From the IMG/VR virus record IMGVR_UViG_3300017917_001819, positions 1-37,732 of that record: a stretch of 37,732 nucleotides of DNA, one strand, 5' to 3'. Below, piece after piece: positions 1 to 7,780 of this stretch; the stretch's first letter is position 1, and every line of letters begins with the position of its first letter. The DNA is from a virus. Below the pieces are notes generated by a model, which ran no database searches, was not told the origin of the DNA, and saw only the letters and a program-made list of their open reading frames with translations. A program made the position numbers and the translations under genes.

Positions 1-345
1 CTGCTGTGTAAGGCTGTTTTTTGTGATATCTCTCACATCAAAAGTGATTTGATGTTGTACTGCAAAATCTTTAAGTTCTTTTAAAAAATTATACCAATTA
101 GCTCTAGCAGCATCATCTATTTTTTCAACTAGTCCACGATTATAAAAAACTTTCATGTTTTCGCCATCGGCCAAACTAATACTTACTCTACCAAAATTAT
201 CAGATGATTCACTAAATTCAAAATCAAAGAATACTGCTGATTTAGGATCTGCTGTTACATTACCTTCGCTGTCTCCTAACTGTATATTAGAGAATTTGCT
301 GCGTATTTTATTAAACAAATCCTGTGATGTTTTGGGCTTAATCAT
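1..345 (-). CDS. Conserved protein of unknown function, partial (3' end outside window)
   Basis: An open frame runs from an ATG at 345 to the left edge without a stop, giving the first 115 residues. It begins MIKPKTSQDLFNKIRS, followed by an acidic, beta-rich stretch containing ADGENMKVFYNRGLVEKI. There is no signal peptide or membrane span. A late-promoter octamer (350-357) lies 4 nt before the ATG and overlaps the stop of the upstream terminase gene, so this is an independently promoted late gene. The sequence style recalls conserved structural-region proteins of marine T4-like phages, but I cannot assign a role. The true C-terminus is not visible. Confidence 0.75.
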   Translation of the reverse strand, partial: MIKPKTSQDLFNKIRSKFSNIQLGDSEGNVTADPKSAVFFDFEFSESSDNFGRVSISLADGENMKVFYNRGLVEKIDDAARANWYNFLKELKDFAVQHQITFDVRDITKNSLTQQ

Positions 346-349
346 ACTG

Positions 350-357
350 TATTTATT
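350..357 (-). promoter_or_regulatory. T4-type late promoter for the left-edge gene
   Basis: The minus strand reads AATAAATA, 4 nt before the ATG at 345. With T4 spacing (+1 six nt after the octamer) transcription would start at the start codon itself. The element overlaps the gp17 stop codon. Confidence 0.7.
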
Positions 358-1951
358 AAGAACCCAAGTTAGCAAATATAGGCATTGGAGCAGTCCATTC
401 TGTGGTTCTATCAGTCCATCTTTCGAATATTTTAGGATCAAATGTGGCCAAAACCTGCATCATACGAGTCATTAATAGACAAGCACTCACTAGGTCATCG
501 TGCTGTCCTGGTTTACCTTTATAAGAAACACCTGATGCCACAAAATCTTTTAACTCTGATATTAACGGTTTACTGTTAATCTTCATCTTGCCCGATTCTA
601 CTAATTCTTTAAACTTGGCACAAGCCGCTATCTTGTGTTTAGCAGTGGTATTAAATCCTCTTCTAAACTTTCTACGATGTCCTTTTCTTATAGGTTCACT
701 TAAAAATTGTCCATGAATATTCTCTTCTCCCAAATCCATCACTCTTAATAATACTGCTTCTCCTAATGTATTGTTTTCCATACTATAAAATATGCTAGGA
801 GTTTCTGCAGGATTTTTTTCTACGATTGAATCATAGATATGTTTTGTAATAGCTTGAAGTATTCTAACCTGTTGATTGGCTGGAGTAGTATTGTGATGCC
901 ATTCTCCGACCTGTTCAAAACTTGGCAATTCAAATACCTGTATAGCAGCAAAGTCTCCACCGGTACCCAAACTAGGATCCAATGCCACCATGTAAGAGTT
1001 GCCTGGAGAAGGTGTCTTCCACCAACGCACTTGTCCCATATTAATTAATGGATCTTTTCCTTCTAACTCTACTAATTTTATACTAGAGATTAATGTTTCA
1101 TCAAAGATTAAGAATTCGCACTCATGCTCTCGACGGAATCTTTCTTCTCCAATTCTACTTTTTTCTTGTTCAGCCCATTTTTCATCTCGGTCTGGATGTT
1201 CTGACCAGTGAGCTTTCATAGCATAGAAACCATTGGTTCCTACCACAGTATCATTGCCATAATCATCGTATCTTTTGCAAGCTTCTTTCCAAATTAAAGC
1301 GAACTGATCTTCATCTGAGTTTGGAGTAGAAGTAATTAAACACTTACCCCCTGTACTCAATGTAGGAGATAGAGAAGTCCAGAATTCTTTAGCCTTTTCA
1401 GGCGGTTGAACGAATGCAAACTCGTCACAATATATCAAAGAAAGTGACATACCTCTACCAGTATTCTCAGTGGTTGTAGTTGCCATGATTTTAGATCCAT
1501 TATCAAATTCTATAGAGTTTCTGTTGTATTGTGTAACACCTGCTTTGATCCATGCCGGTAACATTTCATAAGCATATCGTACCCTACTCATGATATCTGA
1601 TGCTCCTTGATATTTGTGAGCTGCAATCAGTATCTGTGAATCAGGCTTAAACATAGCATACCATAATAGATATCCAGAAGCACAGGTGGTCTTACCTGTT
1701 TGTCTTGGCAGCATGGCGATGCTAAATCTGTGATTGTTATAACTTTCTATTAATCTTTCTTGATATGGATATGGCTCGAATCTCATCTCTCCTTTAGTAG
1801 GATGTTGTATCCTCATAAATTCTTTCATAAAGAAAAGAGGACCAGTTTTTGGATCCATACACTGCTCAAGTTTTAATACTTGATCGGCTGTGTATTTGTG
1901 TTTTTTATGAGCCTTTTTTACCTGCTCGCTATCTAATGATACGTATGCCAT
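356..1951 (-). CDS. gp17: Terminase large subunit, packaging ATPase-nuclease (gp17)
   Basis: This is the DNA-packaging motor, which translocates DNA into the prohead and cuts the concatemer. Visible motifs are a Walker A loop LPRQTGKTT (residues 81-89), Walker B LIYCDEFAF with Asp176-Glu177, and the ATPase coupling motif LITSTPN (205-211). The C-terminal RNase H-like nuclease has ALDPSLGTGGD (Asp325) and the late acidic pair in GQHDDLVSA (Asp485-Asp486). At 531 residues it is somewhat shorter than T4 gp17 (about 610). A TTAAATA element lies 6 nt before the ATG, with no Shine-Dalgarno. In T4 it is adjacent to gene 16; here four genes separate it from the small-terminase candidate. All key residues appear intact. 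Confidence 0.97.
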   Translation of the reverse strand: MAYVSLDSEQVKKAHKKHKYTADQVLKLEQCMDPKTGPLFFMKEFMRIQHPTKGEMRFEPYPYQERLIESYNNHRFSIAMLPRQTGKTTCASGYLLWYAMFKPDSQILIAAHKYQGASDIMSRVRYAYEMLPAWIKAGVTQYNRNSIEFDNGSKIMATTTTENTGRGMSLSLIYCDEFAFVQPPEKAKEFWTSLSPTLSTGGKCLITSTPNSDEDQFALIWKEACKRYDDYGNDTVVGTNGFYAMKAHWSEHPDRDEKWAEQEKSRIGEERFRREHECEFLIFDETLISSIKLVELEGKDPLINMGQVRWWKTPSPGNSYMVALDPSLGTGGDFAAIQVFELPSFEQVGEWHHNTTPANQQVRILQAITKHIYDSIVEKNPAETPSIFYSMENNTLGEAVLLRVMDLGEENIHGQFLSEPIRKGHRRKFRRGFNTTAKHKIAACAKFKELVESGKMKINSKPLISELKDFVASGVSYKGKPGQHDDLVSACLLMTRMMQVLATFDPKIFERWTDRTTEWTAPMPIFANLGS

Positions 1952-1956
1952 GGCTA

Positions 1957-2220
1957 TTATTTAAGTTTGTACCAATCCGTCACGTTGGTATATGAAGTAG
2001 CCCCAAAGCGATCCATATGACCTATTTCTAAGCTGTGTATCACAGCTTCTACATAATCATTCCAGTAATCTACAAACTGTTTCATTCTAGGATACTTAGG
2101 AGGCACATCCATGGTTTGCCACCAAAATTCTTGTAATATATTTTGGTAATCTGGCATTTTGTATACCACTCTTATAGAAGTATATCTCAATCCGACAGAA
2201 TATTCTCCAAAGAAATTCAT
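1957..2220 (-). CDS. Small protein of unknown function (87 residues)
   Basis: A compact aromatic-rich protein with many Tyr, Trp and Phe residues (for example ILQEFWWQTMDVPPKY). There is no membrane span or recognisable motif. The ATG at 2220 is chosen because CTAAATA lies 5 nt upstream, the same geometry as neighbouring late genes. An internal ATG (MPDYQNIL) is a possible alternative, giving about 66 residues. The stop is 5 nt before the gp17 ATG. Its place between structural genes and gp17 suggests a minor virion or packaging protein, which is inference only. Confidence 0.7.
   Translation of the reverse strand: MNFFGEYSVGLRYTSIRVVYKMPDYQNILQEFWWQTMDVPPKYPRMKQFVDYWNDYVEAVIHSLEIGHMDRFGATSYTNVTDWYKLK
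1958..1964 (-). promoter_or_regulatory. Late promoter for gp17
   Basis: TTAAATA on the minus strand, 6 nt before the gp17 ATG and within the 3' end of the preceding gene. The predicted leader is about 1 nt. Confidence 0.6.
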
Positions 2221-2225
2221 AAAAA

Positions 2226-2232
2226 TATTTAG
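2226..2232 (-). promoter_or_regulatory. Late promoter for the 87-residue gene
   Basis: CTAAATA on the minus strand, 5 nt before the ATG at 2220. The predicted leader length is zero. Confidence 0.6.
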
Positions 2233-2249
2233 TGAGTTATTTGGTAAAA

Positions 2250-2648
2250 TTAAGCTACTGTAAATGAGCTAGCTGCTGTAACAGTAGATCCACTAATGTC
2301 AATCGATCCAGAACCAAGCACAGTTGAGTAGTCGTCGTTTGGATTTAAACCAACTCTTCTAACTCTTGTTTGCATATCAGCAGCAGTGGCGTTCTTATCC
2401 ATTACTAAATGAATTGTGCCTGCACTTGAATCAGTAACAAGATATGCTAAAGGATTAAGTTCTTTTAGAATCATTTCTACAGCACCGTCGATTAAATCTG
2501 AACCACTAGTAGTAGATTCATCTTCAGTTCTTAAATCAATAGCAGAACCATCTGCTTTTTTTACTGTTAATAAAAAAAGATTAGCATTAACCTGATATAG
2601 GTCACCTGCATTTGCTTTTACACCTGTTACTCTTGATACTGTTGCCAT
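2250..2648 (-). CDS. Probable minor structural protein, unknown (132 residues)
   Basis: The protein is rich in Ser, Thr, Asp, Gly and beta-branched residues, with a low-complexity C-terminus (SGSIDISGSTVTAASS). This suggests a small beta-structured virion protein. There is no enzyme motif, signal peptide or membrane span. It has its own promoter, GTAAATA, 6 nt before the ATG at 2648. Its neighbours are the terminase genes and acidic helical proteins. I do not recognise a named family. Confidence 0.75.
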   Translation of the reverse strand: MATVSRVTGVKANAGDLYQVNANLFLLTVKKADGSAIDLRTEDESTTSGSDLIDGAVEMILKELNPLAYLVTDSSAGTIHLVMDKNATAADMQTRVRRVGLNPNDDYSTVLGSGSIDISGSTVTAASSFTVA

Positions 2649-2653
2649 ACGTG

Positions 2654-3700
2654 TTATTTACCTTCTTTATGTTCTTTGTCTTTAAGAGCTTTCTTCATAG
2701 GCTCTGTTTTATTACCATCTTTGTCAAAATCTAAATAGTCTGGTTTTGCTTTGGCAGCTTCTTGATATGTCTTTTTAAAACTCTCATATTGAGCTTTTAG
2801 ACTATTAGATAATTGTTCTTCAGTAATTTCCTCTTCTTCAGTTTTAATTGCCATAGCATTGTCTCCACCGGCTGCTTTAACATAAGCACCTTTTTCACGA
2901 TTTAAATCTGTGCCATTTGGAACTGCTGCTTTAATATCGCTGTATTTTTCTTTTGGAGTGTTGGCATAATCTTCATCTGCTTGTACTTCAGCAGGTTGAT
3001 TGATCATATCCTGACTCACTGGTTGTACTCCTGCTAATTTTAATAGTTGCATCATCATTGCTGCTTCTTCTGGATTGTCAGTTGCAATTACAACAGACTC
3101 GTTCATTTTATCTTTTTTCATTTCTTTTCCTTCGTTTTCTTTTTCTTGTTTTTGTACTCGGTCCCATACATGAGCTTGTGATTGTCCGTGTTTTTTAATA
3201 AATTCTTCTCTAGTCATGTCCACAGCATCTGATTCCATATCCATCAACCAATCTTTTACTTTGCCTTCTTCCATTTCGTTTTCTTGTCTTACACCTGCTG
3301 CTGACATAAATGTTGCATTGTCAAATCTTGGATTACTTTTAGCAAATACCCCAGCTAATAGTTGGGCAGTTTCTGCACGTTTGATTGGATCTTCAATCTG
3401 TTTCACAGTGTCAGCAAACATTTGAAAGTGTTGACGAGTCATTGTTTCGTCTATCTCGCCTTCATTTTTTTCAATGCCTTTAGCAATGTCGTGAGCTTTT
3501 TTAATTGTAGATTTTTCTAAAGGTGGTTTATCTCCGGTTGCTTTCATTGCAGCAGCCATTCCAATTGCATACGGATTTTTTGCCTTTTCAGCAACAGCAC
3601 CATTAGTTTTTGCAACACTGGCAATTGCATCTTTGACATCCACGTTAGGATTGCTCTCTTGAATCTGTTTAAGTCTAGTTAAGATATCAATCATGTCCAT
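2654..3700 (-). CDS. Acidic, largely helical protein with C-terminal DxDxDG motif
   Basis: 348 residues, highly charged, mostly predicted helix and disorder. Residues 1-150 are helical. The middle carries a Lys/Glu-rich linker (EKENEGKEMKKDKM). The segments ADNPEEAAMMMQLLKLAGVQ, DEDYANTPKEKYSDI and DLNREKGAYVKAAGGDN resemble stretches I know from structural-region proteins of marine T4-like phages. The C-terminus reads DYLDFDKDGNKTEPMKKA, a calcium-loop-like DxDxDG. It has no late promoter of its own. The start has AGGA about 10 nt upstream (GCAGGAAAATAATTTTATG), and the upstream gene stops 4 nt before, so translational coupling is likely. A second ATG lies two codons in. The function is unknown; a scaffold-like or virion role is plausible. 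Confidence 0.8.
   Translation of the reverse strand: MDMIDILTRLKQIQESNPNVDVKDAIASVAKTNGAVAEKAKNPYAIGMAAAMKATGDKPPLEKSTIKKAHDIAKGIEKNEGEIDETMTRQHFQMFADTVKQIEDPIKRAETAQLLAGVFAKSNPRFDNATFMSAAGVRQENEMEEGKVKDWLMDMESDAVDMTREEFIKKHGQSQAHVWDRVQKQEKENEGKEMKKDKMNESVVIATDNPEEAAMMMQLLKLAGVQPVSQDMINQPAEVQADEDYANTPKEKYSDIKAAVPNGTDLNREKGAYVKAAGGDNAMAIKTEEEEITEEQLSNSLKAQYESFKKTYQEAAKAKPDYLDFDKDGNKTEPMKKALKDKEHKEGK
2655..2661 (-). promoter_or_regulatory. Late promoter for the 132-residue gene
   Basis: GTAAATA on the minus strand, 6 nt before the ATG at 2648. It overlaps the last codons of the upstream gene. Confidence 0.65.
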
Positions 3701-3704
3701 AAAA

Positions 3705-4331
3705 TTATTTTCCTGCTGGATCTGGGTTACCTTTTACTGGACCTTTGTGTGCTGGCTTGATTGGTGATCCAGAATTTTTCTTATCACTTTCGTTTTTTTG
3801 CACTTCTTGTTCCACTTTAGGTTTAGCAGCAAATTCTATTTCTTTTCTAGCTTTTAATAATTCTTTTAATAAACTTTGATTAGCTCGATCTCCATATACT
3901 TCGTCTGCTTTTACTTTTGGAGCATCTTTGTATTCTATATCTTGTAACATAGATTTAAATTCTGATTTTTTCTCAGCTTTCGCTTTCATTTCTTCTTGAT
4001 ACTCTTCTGTGGGCTCACCAGGTTTTCTCACAACGATTTGATTAGGATGTAATCTCATGCTGTCAGCAACCAATGCTCTCATCTCAAATACTGATGCTGG
4101 ATACATTGTAGTCAATTCAAATATTGTTACTGCTTGATTTTTTAAATGTGGAAAATCTAATGGCATTTCCTGGATAGGAGTTTTTTTGCCTTTTGACAAA
4201 GTCTTAACTTCGTATTTTTTTAAAGCTGACTCTAATTTAGAGCCAAAATCTTCGCTTAAATCACCAGCTACTTTGATTTTGTAGTTGTATTCTTTGGTTG
4301 ATTCTGCTAGATAGTGTTTAAAGTTTGTCAT
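3705..4331 (-). CDS. Conserved late-region protein, unknown (208 residues)
   Basis: Residues 1-110 look like a small folded alpha/beta domain, beginning MTNFKHYLAESTKEYNYKIK and containing KNQAVTIFELTTMYPASVF. The second half is a Lys/Glu-rich helix and a disordered Pro/Gly/Lys tail (GPVKGNPDPAGK). There is no enzyme motif. The promoter CTAAATA lies 7 nt before the ATG, and the gene is followed at 4 nt by the acidic 348-residue gene. It sits between the small terminase and gp17, so an assembly or packaging role is possible, but I cannot name it. Confidence 0.8.
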   Translation of the reverse strand: MTNFKHYLAESTKEYNYKIKVAGDLSEDFGSKLESALKKYEVKTLSKGKKTPIQEMPLDFPHLKNQAVTIFELTTMYPASVFEMRALVADSMRLHPNQIVVRKPGEPTEEYQEEMKAKAEKKSEFKSMLQDIEYKDAPKVKADEVYGDRANQSLLKELLKARKEIEFAAKPKVEQEVQKNESDKKNSGSPIKPAHKGPVKGNPDPAGK

Positions 4332-4338
4332 AATGCAG

Positions 4339-4345
4339 TATTTAG
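4339..4345 (-). promoter_or_regulatory. Late promoter for the 208-residue gene
   Basis: CTAAATA on the minus strand, 7 nt before the ATG at 4331, inside the 3' end of the upstream gene. Confidence 0.65.
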
Positions 4346-4863
4346 TCTTTTTTAAGCAGTTTCTTCATTAACTCGTTACGATCGCTAATGATCATACCTT
4401 CGCTTTCAACAGGCTCGTTTATGTCATCATTACCAGTTTTGTCTATTTTTAGTTTTTTAAGCTGTAATTCCACCATTTTTAGCTTTTTGTCTATTTTTTG
4501 AGATTTGGCATCAATAGCATTACGCAACATTGAGCTGGCAACTTCAAAAATACGACCAGAATATCTGCTGTCCACGTTCATGCCTAGATCCATTAGATTT
4601 TTATAACTCTCTTCTGCTTCCAATGCCAGTTTATCTAACTCTAAATCACTGAGTTCTCCCAAACCTTTAACCTGAGGCAGTGCTGCTGCAATTTTATCAA
4701 ATTCTTGGTAAGTTTTTTCCAATGCTTTGGCAGTTTGAGGATCTACGTTTTTGGGTATGGTGGGTTTGTCTTTTTCATCTCGAGATTTCTCTTTGGCATC
4801 CACTTTGGCAAATGCTTCTTTGACATTTGGTAAATTGAGTATCTCTTCTAATTTGCGTGTCAT
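4342..4863 (-). CDS. gp16: Probable terminase small subunit (gp16)
   Basis: In T4 gp16 forms the ring that recognises DNA and stimulates gp17. This 173-residue protein (T4 gp16 is 164) has a flexible charged N-terminus. A central helical region contains ALPQVKGLGELSDLELDKLA and MNVDSRYSGRIFEVASSMLR, followed by a long Lys-rich coiled coil (DKKLKMVELQLKKLKID). This layout matches the central coiled coil of T4-like small terminases, and the RYSGRIFEVA segment resembles the gp16 type I know from marine T4-like phages. A promoter AGTAAATA is 6 nt before the ATG. It is not adjacent to gp17, which is unusual. Without a profile search I hold this at moderate confidence. Confidence 0.7.
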   Translation of the reverse strand: MTRKLEEILNLPNVKEAFAKVDAKEKSRDEKDKPTIPKNVDPQTAKALEKTYQEFDKIAAALPQVKGLGELSDLELDKLALEAEESYKNLMDLGMNVDSRYSGRIFEVASSMLRNAIDAKSQKIDKKLKMVELQLKKLKIDKTGNDDINEPVESEGMIISDRNELMKKLLKKD

Positions 4864-4869
4864 TGTGAA

Positions 4870-4876
4870 TATTTAC
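4870..4876 (-). promoter_or_regulatory. Late promoter for gp16
   Basis: GTAAATA on the minus strand, 6 nt before the gp16 ATG, inside the 3' end of gp4. Confidence 0.65.
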
Positions 4877-5310
4877 TATCTGCGTTTGCCCTGGTGGAAT
4901 AATTGTTCTTCACTCAGCACTCTAAATGTAATTCTATTCTGTCGAGCATAAGCAGAAGCAGCCTCCCACTTGGCTCTATTGATGATAACCTGTGTTTGTC
5001 GACCAACGCTTTTACCAGCTCGTTCCATAGTGGCTTGATTCATCGGTTTAACTTCAATTAATTCTGCATGTTTGCTGCCATTTTTATCCACATACACTAT
5101 GAAAAAATCTGGCACATAGATAGTGTATTTGCCTGTGAGTGGATGACGATAGGGAATTTTGATTGATTCACTAGCCCACTGATAAACATTTGGATGCTCA
5201 TCACATAATCTCATGAATGAGTGTTCCCAACCACTTCTATAGGTTGGCGATTTGGTTCCTACATATTTGGCAGGATTCTTCATTACGAATTTTCCTCTAG
5301 CGAATTTCAT
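4876..5310 (-). CDS. gp4: Head completion nuclease-like protein (gp4, also called gp50/65)
   Basis: 144 residues. In T4 this protein finishes packaged heads and is needed for joining heads to tails. It has a TnsA/PD-(D/E)XK nuclease-like core. Visible elements are KYVGTKSPTYRSGWEHSF (helix with Glu29), VPDFFIVYVD with Pro67-Asp68, and ELIEVKP with Glu86 and Lys88, so the catalytic constellation is intact. The size is close to T4 gp4 (150). Its ATG follows directly on the TAA of the upstream 125-residue gene (TAAATG), so translation is probably coupled. No separate promoter is seen. Confidence 0.92.
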   Translation of the reverse strand: MKFARGKFVMKNPAKYVGTKSPTYRSGWEHSFMRLCDEHPNVYQWASESIKIPYRHPLTGKYTIYVPDFFIVYVDKNGSKHAELIEVKPMNQATMERAGKSVGRQTQVIINRAKWEAASAYARQNRITFRVLSEEQLFHQGKRR

Positions 5311-5688
5311 TTATGCTTTGATGTTTCTAGATACAATATCTCTACTGGTTCTACTGTTTCTCACACCTAATCGACTGCTTTTGTATCTATTGGTATTTAG
5401 AACCACAGTGAGTAATTCATTTAATTGAGCAGGTTCTGCTTTGGTTAAAATATCTAAAATTTGTCCCACAGGAACAGAATCTATTTTGGCCTGTTGTAAA
5501 ATAACGTAGGCTGTTTCTTCAGCTGGTTGCCTATCAAATCCTCTTTTTACAAAAAAAGAAACAGCAGTATCATAATCGTTGGCATTGAATTGAAACGGTT
5601 CAACGTATTGTGTTTGTGTAAGATCATCGATGGTTTTTTGTAATCTATCTTTTTCTTTTTGTGGTAGATTGGTATAAAAGTCTGACAT
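5311..5688 (-). CDS. Small conserved virion-region protein (125 residues)
   Basis: A helical protein beginning MSDFYTNLPQKEKDRLQ, with FFVKRGFDRQPAEETAYVIL and a basic C-terminal tail (RYKSSRLGVRNSRTSRD). It resembles a small conserved protein found in the same neighbourhood in marine T4-like phages; I do not know its function. The ATG overlaps the stop of the upstream tail-tube-initiator gene (TAATG), and AGGA lies 6 nt upstream. It therefore belongs to one unit with gp54-like and gp4. A baseplate or tail-completion role fits the context but is inference. Confidence 0.8.
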   Translation of the reverse strand: MSDFYTNLPQKEKDRLQKTIDDLTQTQYVEPFQFNANDYDTAVSFFVKRGFDRQPAEETAYVILQQAKIDSVPVGQILDILTKAEPAQLNELLTVVLNTNRYKSSRLGVRNSRTSRDIVSRNIKA

Positions 5689-7082
5689 TATAATCCTGCT
5701 CTTTCTGCTACGATGCCTACCTCGTTATTTTTTCTATCAATTTTTATAAAACCATCGCTGACTAATTTTGTAGTATCAGTTAGTGCTCTACTCCTATACA
5801 CGTTCTTAACATCGTTAGTTGATGCTGCATATTCCACTTCGCTTTGAGTGATGGTTAGACCTTTTCTCGATCCAACTTGTTTATAATAAATTCCTGCAGC
5901 CACTTTGTCTCTTGCAACTAGATTACTTTGAATAAGATTAAAAGATTCTGTAGGTGTAAGATACAATTGAGTGTTAAGAACAGGATTTGAAATCACTCTG
6001 TTGTTTGGATTTTTTCCATCGCTCAAACTTTTTGATCCTGCCAAGGCAGCAGCAGCGGCACCAGCCACAGCCACAGTACCAATAGAAAAACTGCCCACAG
6101 GATTGGTTATTGTGCCTGCTTGTTTGCCAATATCAATAACACCTTCTTTCACTATGCCTTTTAATTCTTCCTTCGCTGCTTCTTTAGCTTTGATTTTTTT
6201 AGCGTTATTATATGTGTTGATACCTGTTAATATAGTGCCTAGACTGATGTTGCCATTAGCAACATCACCAATAACAGATCCTATTCCTTCCACAATACCA
6301 CCAGGTCCAAAGATAGAAGTTGTGCCTCGTCCCAATACACTCAGAGGAGATGGTTCTTTATCATAATGCAATGTTGCAAATCCAGGCACAGACACCCCAT
6401 CAACTCTACCAGCACTGTATAACACAGTTTCATAAAAGAGCTGCATGGTATTGGTCATAAGTCCACCGCCATCTGTTTGATCTAAATTGTCGTGGCTAAA
6501 AGAACCAATAATCGGATTAACTAGAGTAAATCCTGTAAAAGTTTTTTTATGTAACACAAATATTTGAACTGATTTTAAGAAAGGCTTGCCTCTTTTTTGT
6601 GCATTGTCCATACCAAATTGAGTGGCTGATCTATTCTTTTTATACATGTCATCCTTGGCTATGTCTACTATTCCTGTATTGTTTACAGATAAAGAATCTG
6701 CAATATTATATTCGTAATAGGCTTTCCAAAAAGCATTCACAGTGTCAGCATGATCATCATGAAAAACGATATTAACAGGATTGTATTTTATTCTTGTGCC
6801 CACGTAAACTTTTTTATTGTATTGTAATCTTTCTTCTAAATTCATATCATATTTTGGCAATTCACAAGACTTAACTAACATATTAAGTTCTAATCTTTCT
6901 TCGTTGCTAAATGGACGAGCAGGTATGGTATTATCAATAGTGAATACCACATGAAATAAAAATTTTTGTTTAGGAAGTAATTTAAAATTGTCGTCTAGAT
7001 ATAATCTACTGGCATGTTGAAAGTCTTTCATTCCTGGAAGACCATCACTAAATCCTTTTAAAAAATTATTAATGCTTGGCAT
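5688..7082 (-). CDS. Baseplate tail-tube initiator/cap protein (gp54-like; gp48 is the alternative)
   Basis: In T4, gp48 and gp54 cap the baseplate and start tail-tube polymerisation. Residues 1-230 look like a tube-type domain: KQKFLFHVVFTIDN, MLVKSCELPKYDMN, then RIKYNPVNIVFHDDHADTVN, a pattern shared with gp19-like tube proteins. Residues 330-352 are a hydrophobic Ala-rich segment (SIGTVAVAGAAAAALAGS). At 464 residues it is longer than T4 gp54 (320). It has a perfect TATAAATA 6 nt before the ATG and is separated from gp19 by a terminator, so it starts its own unit with the 125-residue gene and gp4. I cannot settle gp54 versus gp48 by eye. Confidence 0.75.
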   Translation of the reverse strand: MPSINNFLKGFSDGLPGMKDFQHASRLYLDDNFKLLPKQKFLFHVVFTIDNTIPARPFSNEERLELNMLVKSCELPKYDMNLEERLQYNKKVYVGTRIKYNPVNIVFHDDHADTVNAFWKAYYEYNIADSLSVNNTGIVDIAKDDMYKKNRSATQFGMDNAQKRGKPFLKSVQIFVLHKKTFTGFTLVNPIIGSFSHDNLDQTDGGGLMTNTMQLFYETVLYSAGRVDGVSVPGFATLHYDKEPSPLSVLGRGTTSIFGPGGIVEGIGSVIGDVANGNISLGTILTGINTYNNAKKIKAKEAAKEELKGIVKEGVIDIGKQAGTITNPVGSFSIGTVAVAGAAAAALAGSKSLSDGKNPNNRVISNPVLNTQLYLTPTESFNLIQSNLVARDKVAAGIYYKQVGSRKGLTITQSEVEYAASTNDVKNVYRSRALTDTTKLVSDGFIKIDRKNNEVGIVAERAGL

Positions 7083-7088
7083 ACTCTA

Positions 7089-7096
7089 TATTTATA
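7089..7096 (-). promoter_or_regulatory. Late promoter, perfect TATAAATA, for the gp54-like gene
   Basis: An exact T4 late consensus on the minus strand, 6 nt before the ATG at 7082 and directly downstream of the gp19 terminator. The predicted leader is 1 nt. Confidence 0.85.
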
Positions 7097-7100
7097 GTCA

Positions 7101-7128
7101 CAAAAAAAGCGCCGTTAAAGGCGCTTCT
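7101..7128 (-). terminator. Intrinsic terminator after gp18-gp19
   Basis: The stem AAGCGCC (7107-7113) pairs with GGCGCTT (7120-7126) around a 6-nt loop. On the minus strand it is followed by a run of T (TTTTTTTGTGAC). It lies 25 nt after the gp19 stop. Its 3' flank is nearly identical to that of the gp23 terminator. Confidence 0.9.
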
Positions 7129-7150
7129 TTTGCTATAAACGAAATAAAAA

Positions 7151-7777
7151 TTATATACCACCGCCTGTAGATAATGAACCAATAGTTCTTGTTACCGCTG
7201 TGCCGATTCCTGTGCCTTGTGGAGTTTGTACTGCATTGTCGTATCTAATACTAAGTGTGATAGTTACTGGATCGCTGGTATTGTAAGCCAATGTGTTGTA
7301 GTTTACTGATTCAACATAAGAGCCATAAAGTTCCCAAGTTTCTAGTATACCAGGTGTTGAAGCACCGTTACCTCCATCTAGCATTTCAATTCTAGATGTG
7401 AATTTGTAATCGATACCAGAAGCTGCAGAAGCCTGTTCAAAGAAATCGAATTGTTTCTGAATTTGTTCTCCAACCAATTTGCTAACTGAATTGTTTACAT
7501 CATCTCTCAATGTTAATGTAATTGGTTCCCAAGTGTGTTTACCAGCTGCATAAACTTTAGAGTTGTAAACATCTAGAGTAACAGTATCAAAAGTTAAATT
7601 TGGTCTTGTTACGTCCATTACTTGTTTTGTAATTTCTGATCTTGGAGTGGATACACCAAAGTTTTCAAGAATTACTCTAAAACGATATTGAAGTTTTGGC
7701 ATCAACAAACCTTGTGACGCTGAACTTTGATCGTTTGCTAATGGTACTGTAAATTTACTTAATGTTGAAATTGCCAT
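7151..7777 (-). CDS. gp19: Tail tube protein (gp19)
   Basis: This protein stacks as hexamers to form the inner tube through which DNA passes. At 208 residues it is slightly longer than T4 gp19 (163). It is beta-rich with the family pattern of a hydrophobic strand (LQYRFRVILENFG), a conserved central RPNLTFDTVTLDVYN, then WEPITLTLRDD, and a C-terminal ITLSIRYDNA. It starts 3 nt after the gp18 stop with TTGGAG 8 nt upstream, so it is translated from the gp18 transcript. That transcript ends at the terminator 25 nt downstream. Confidence 0.93.
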   Translation of the reverse strand: MAISTLSKFTVPLANDQSSASQGLLMPKLQYRFRVILENFGVSTPRSEITKQVMDVTRPNLTFDTVTLDVYNSKVYAAGKHTWEPITLTLRDDVNNSVSKLVGEQIQKQFDFFEQASAASGIDYKFTSRIEMLDGGNGASTPGILETWELYGSYVESVNYNTLAYNTSDPVTITLSIRYDNAVQTPQGTGIGTAVTRTIGSLSTGGGI

Positions 7778-7780
7778 ATA

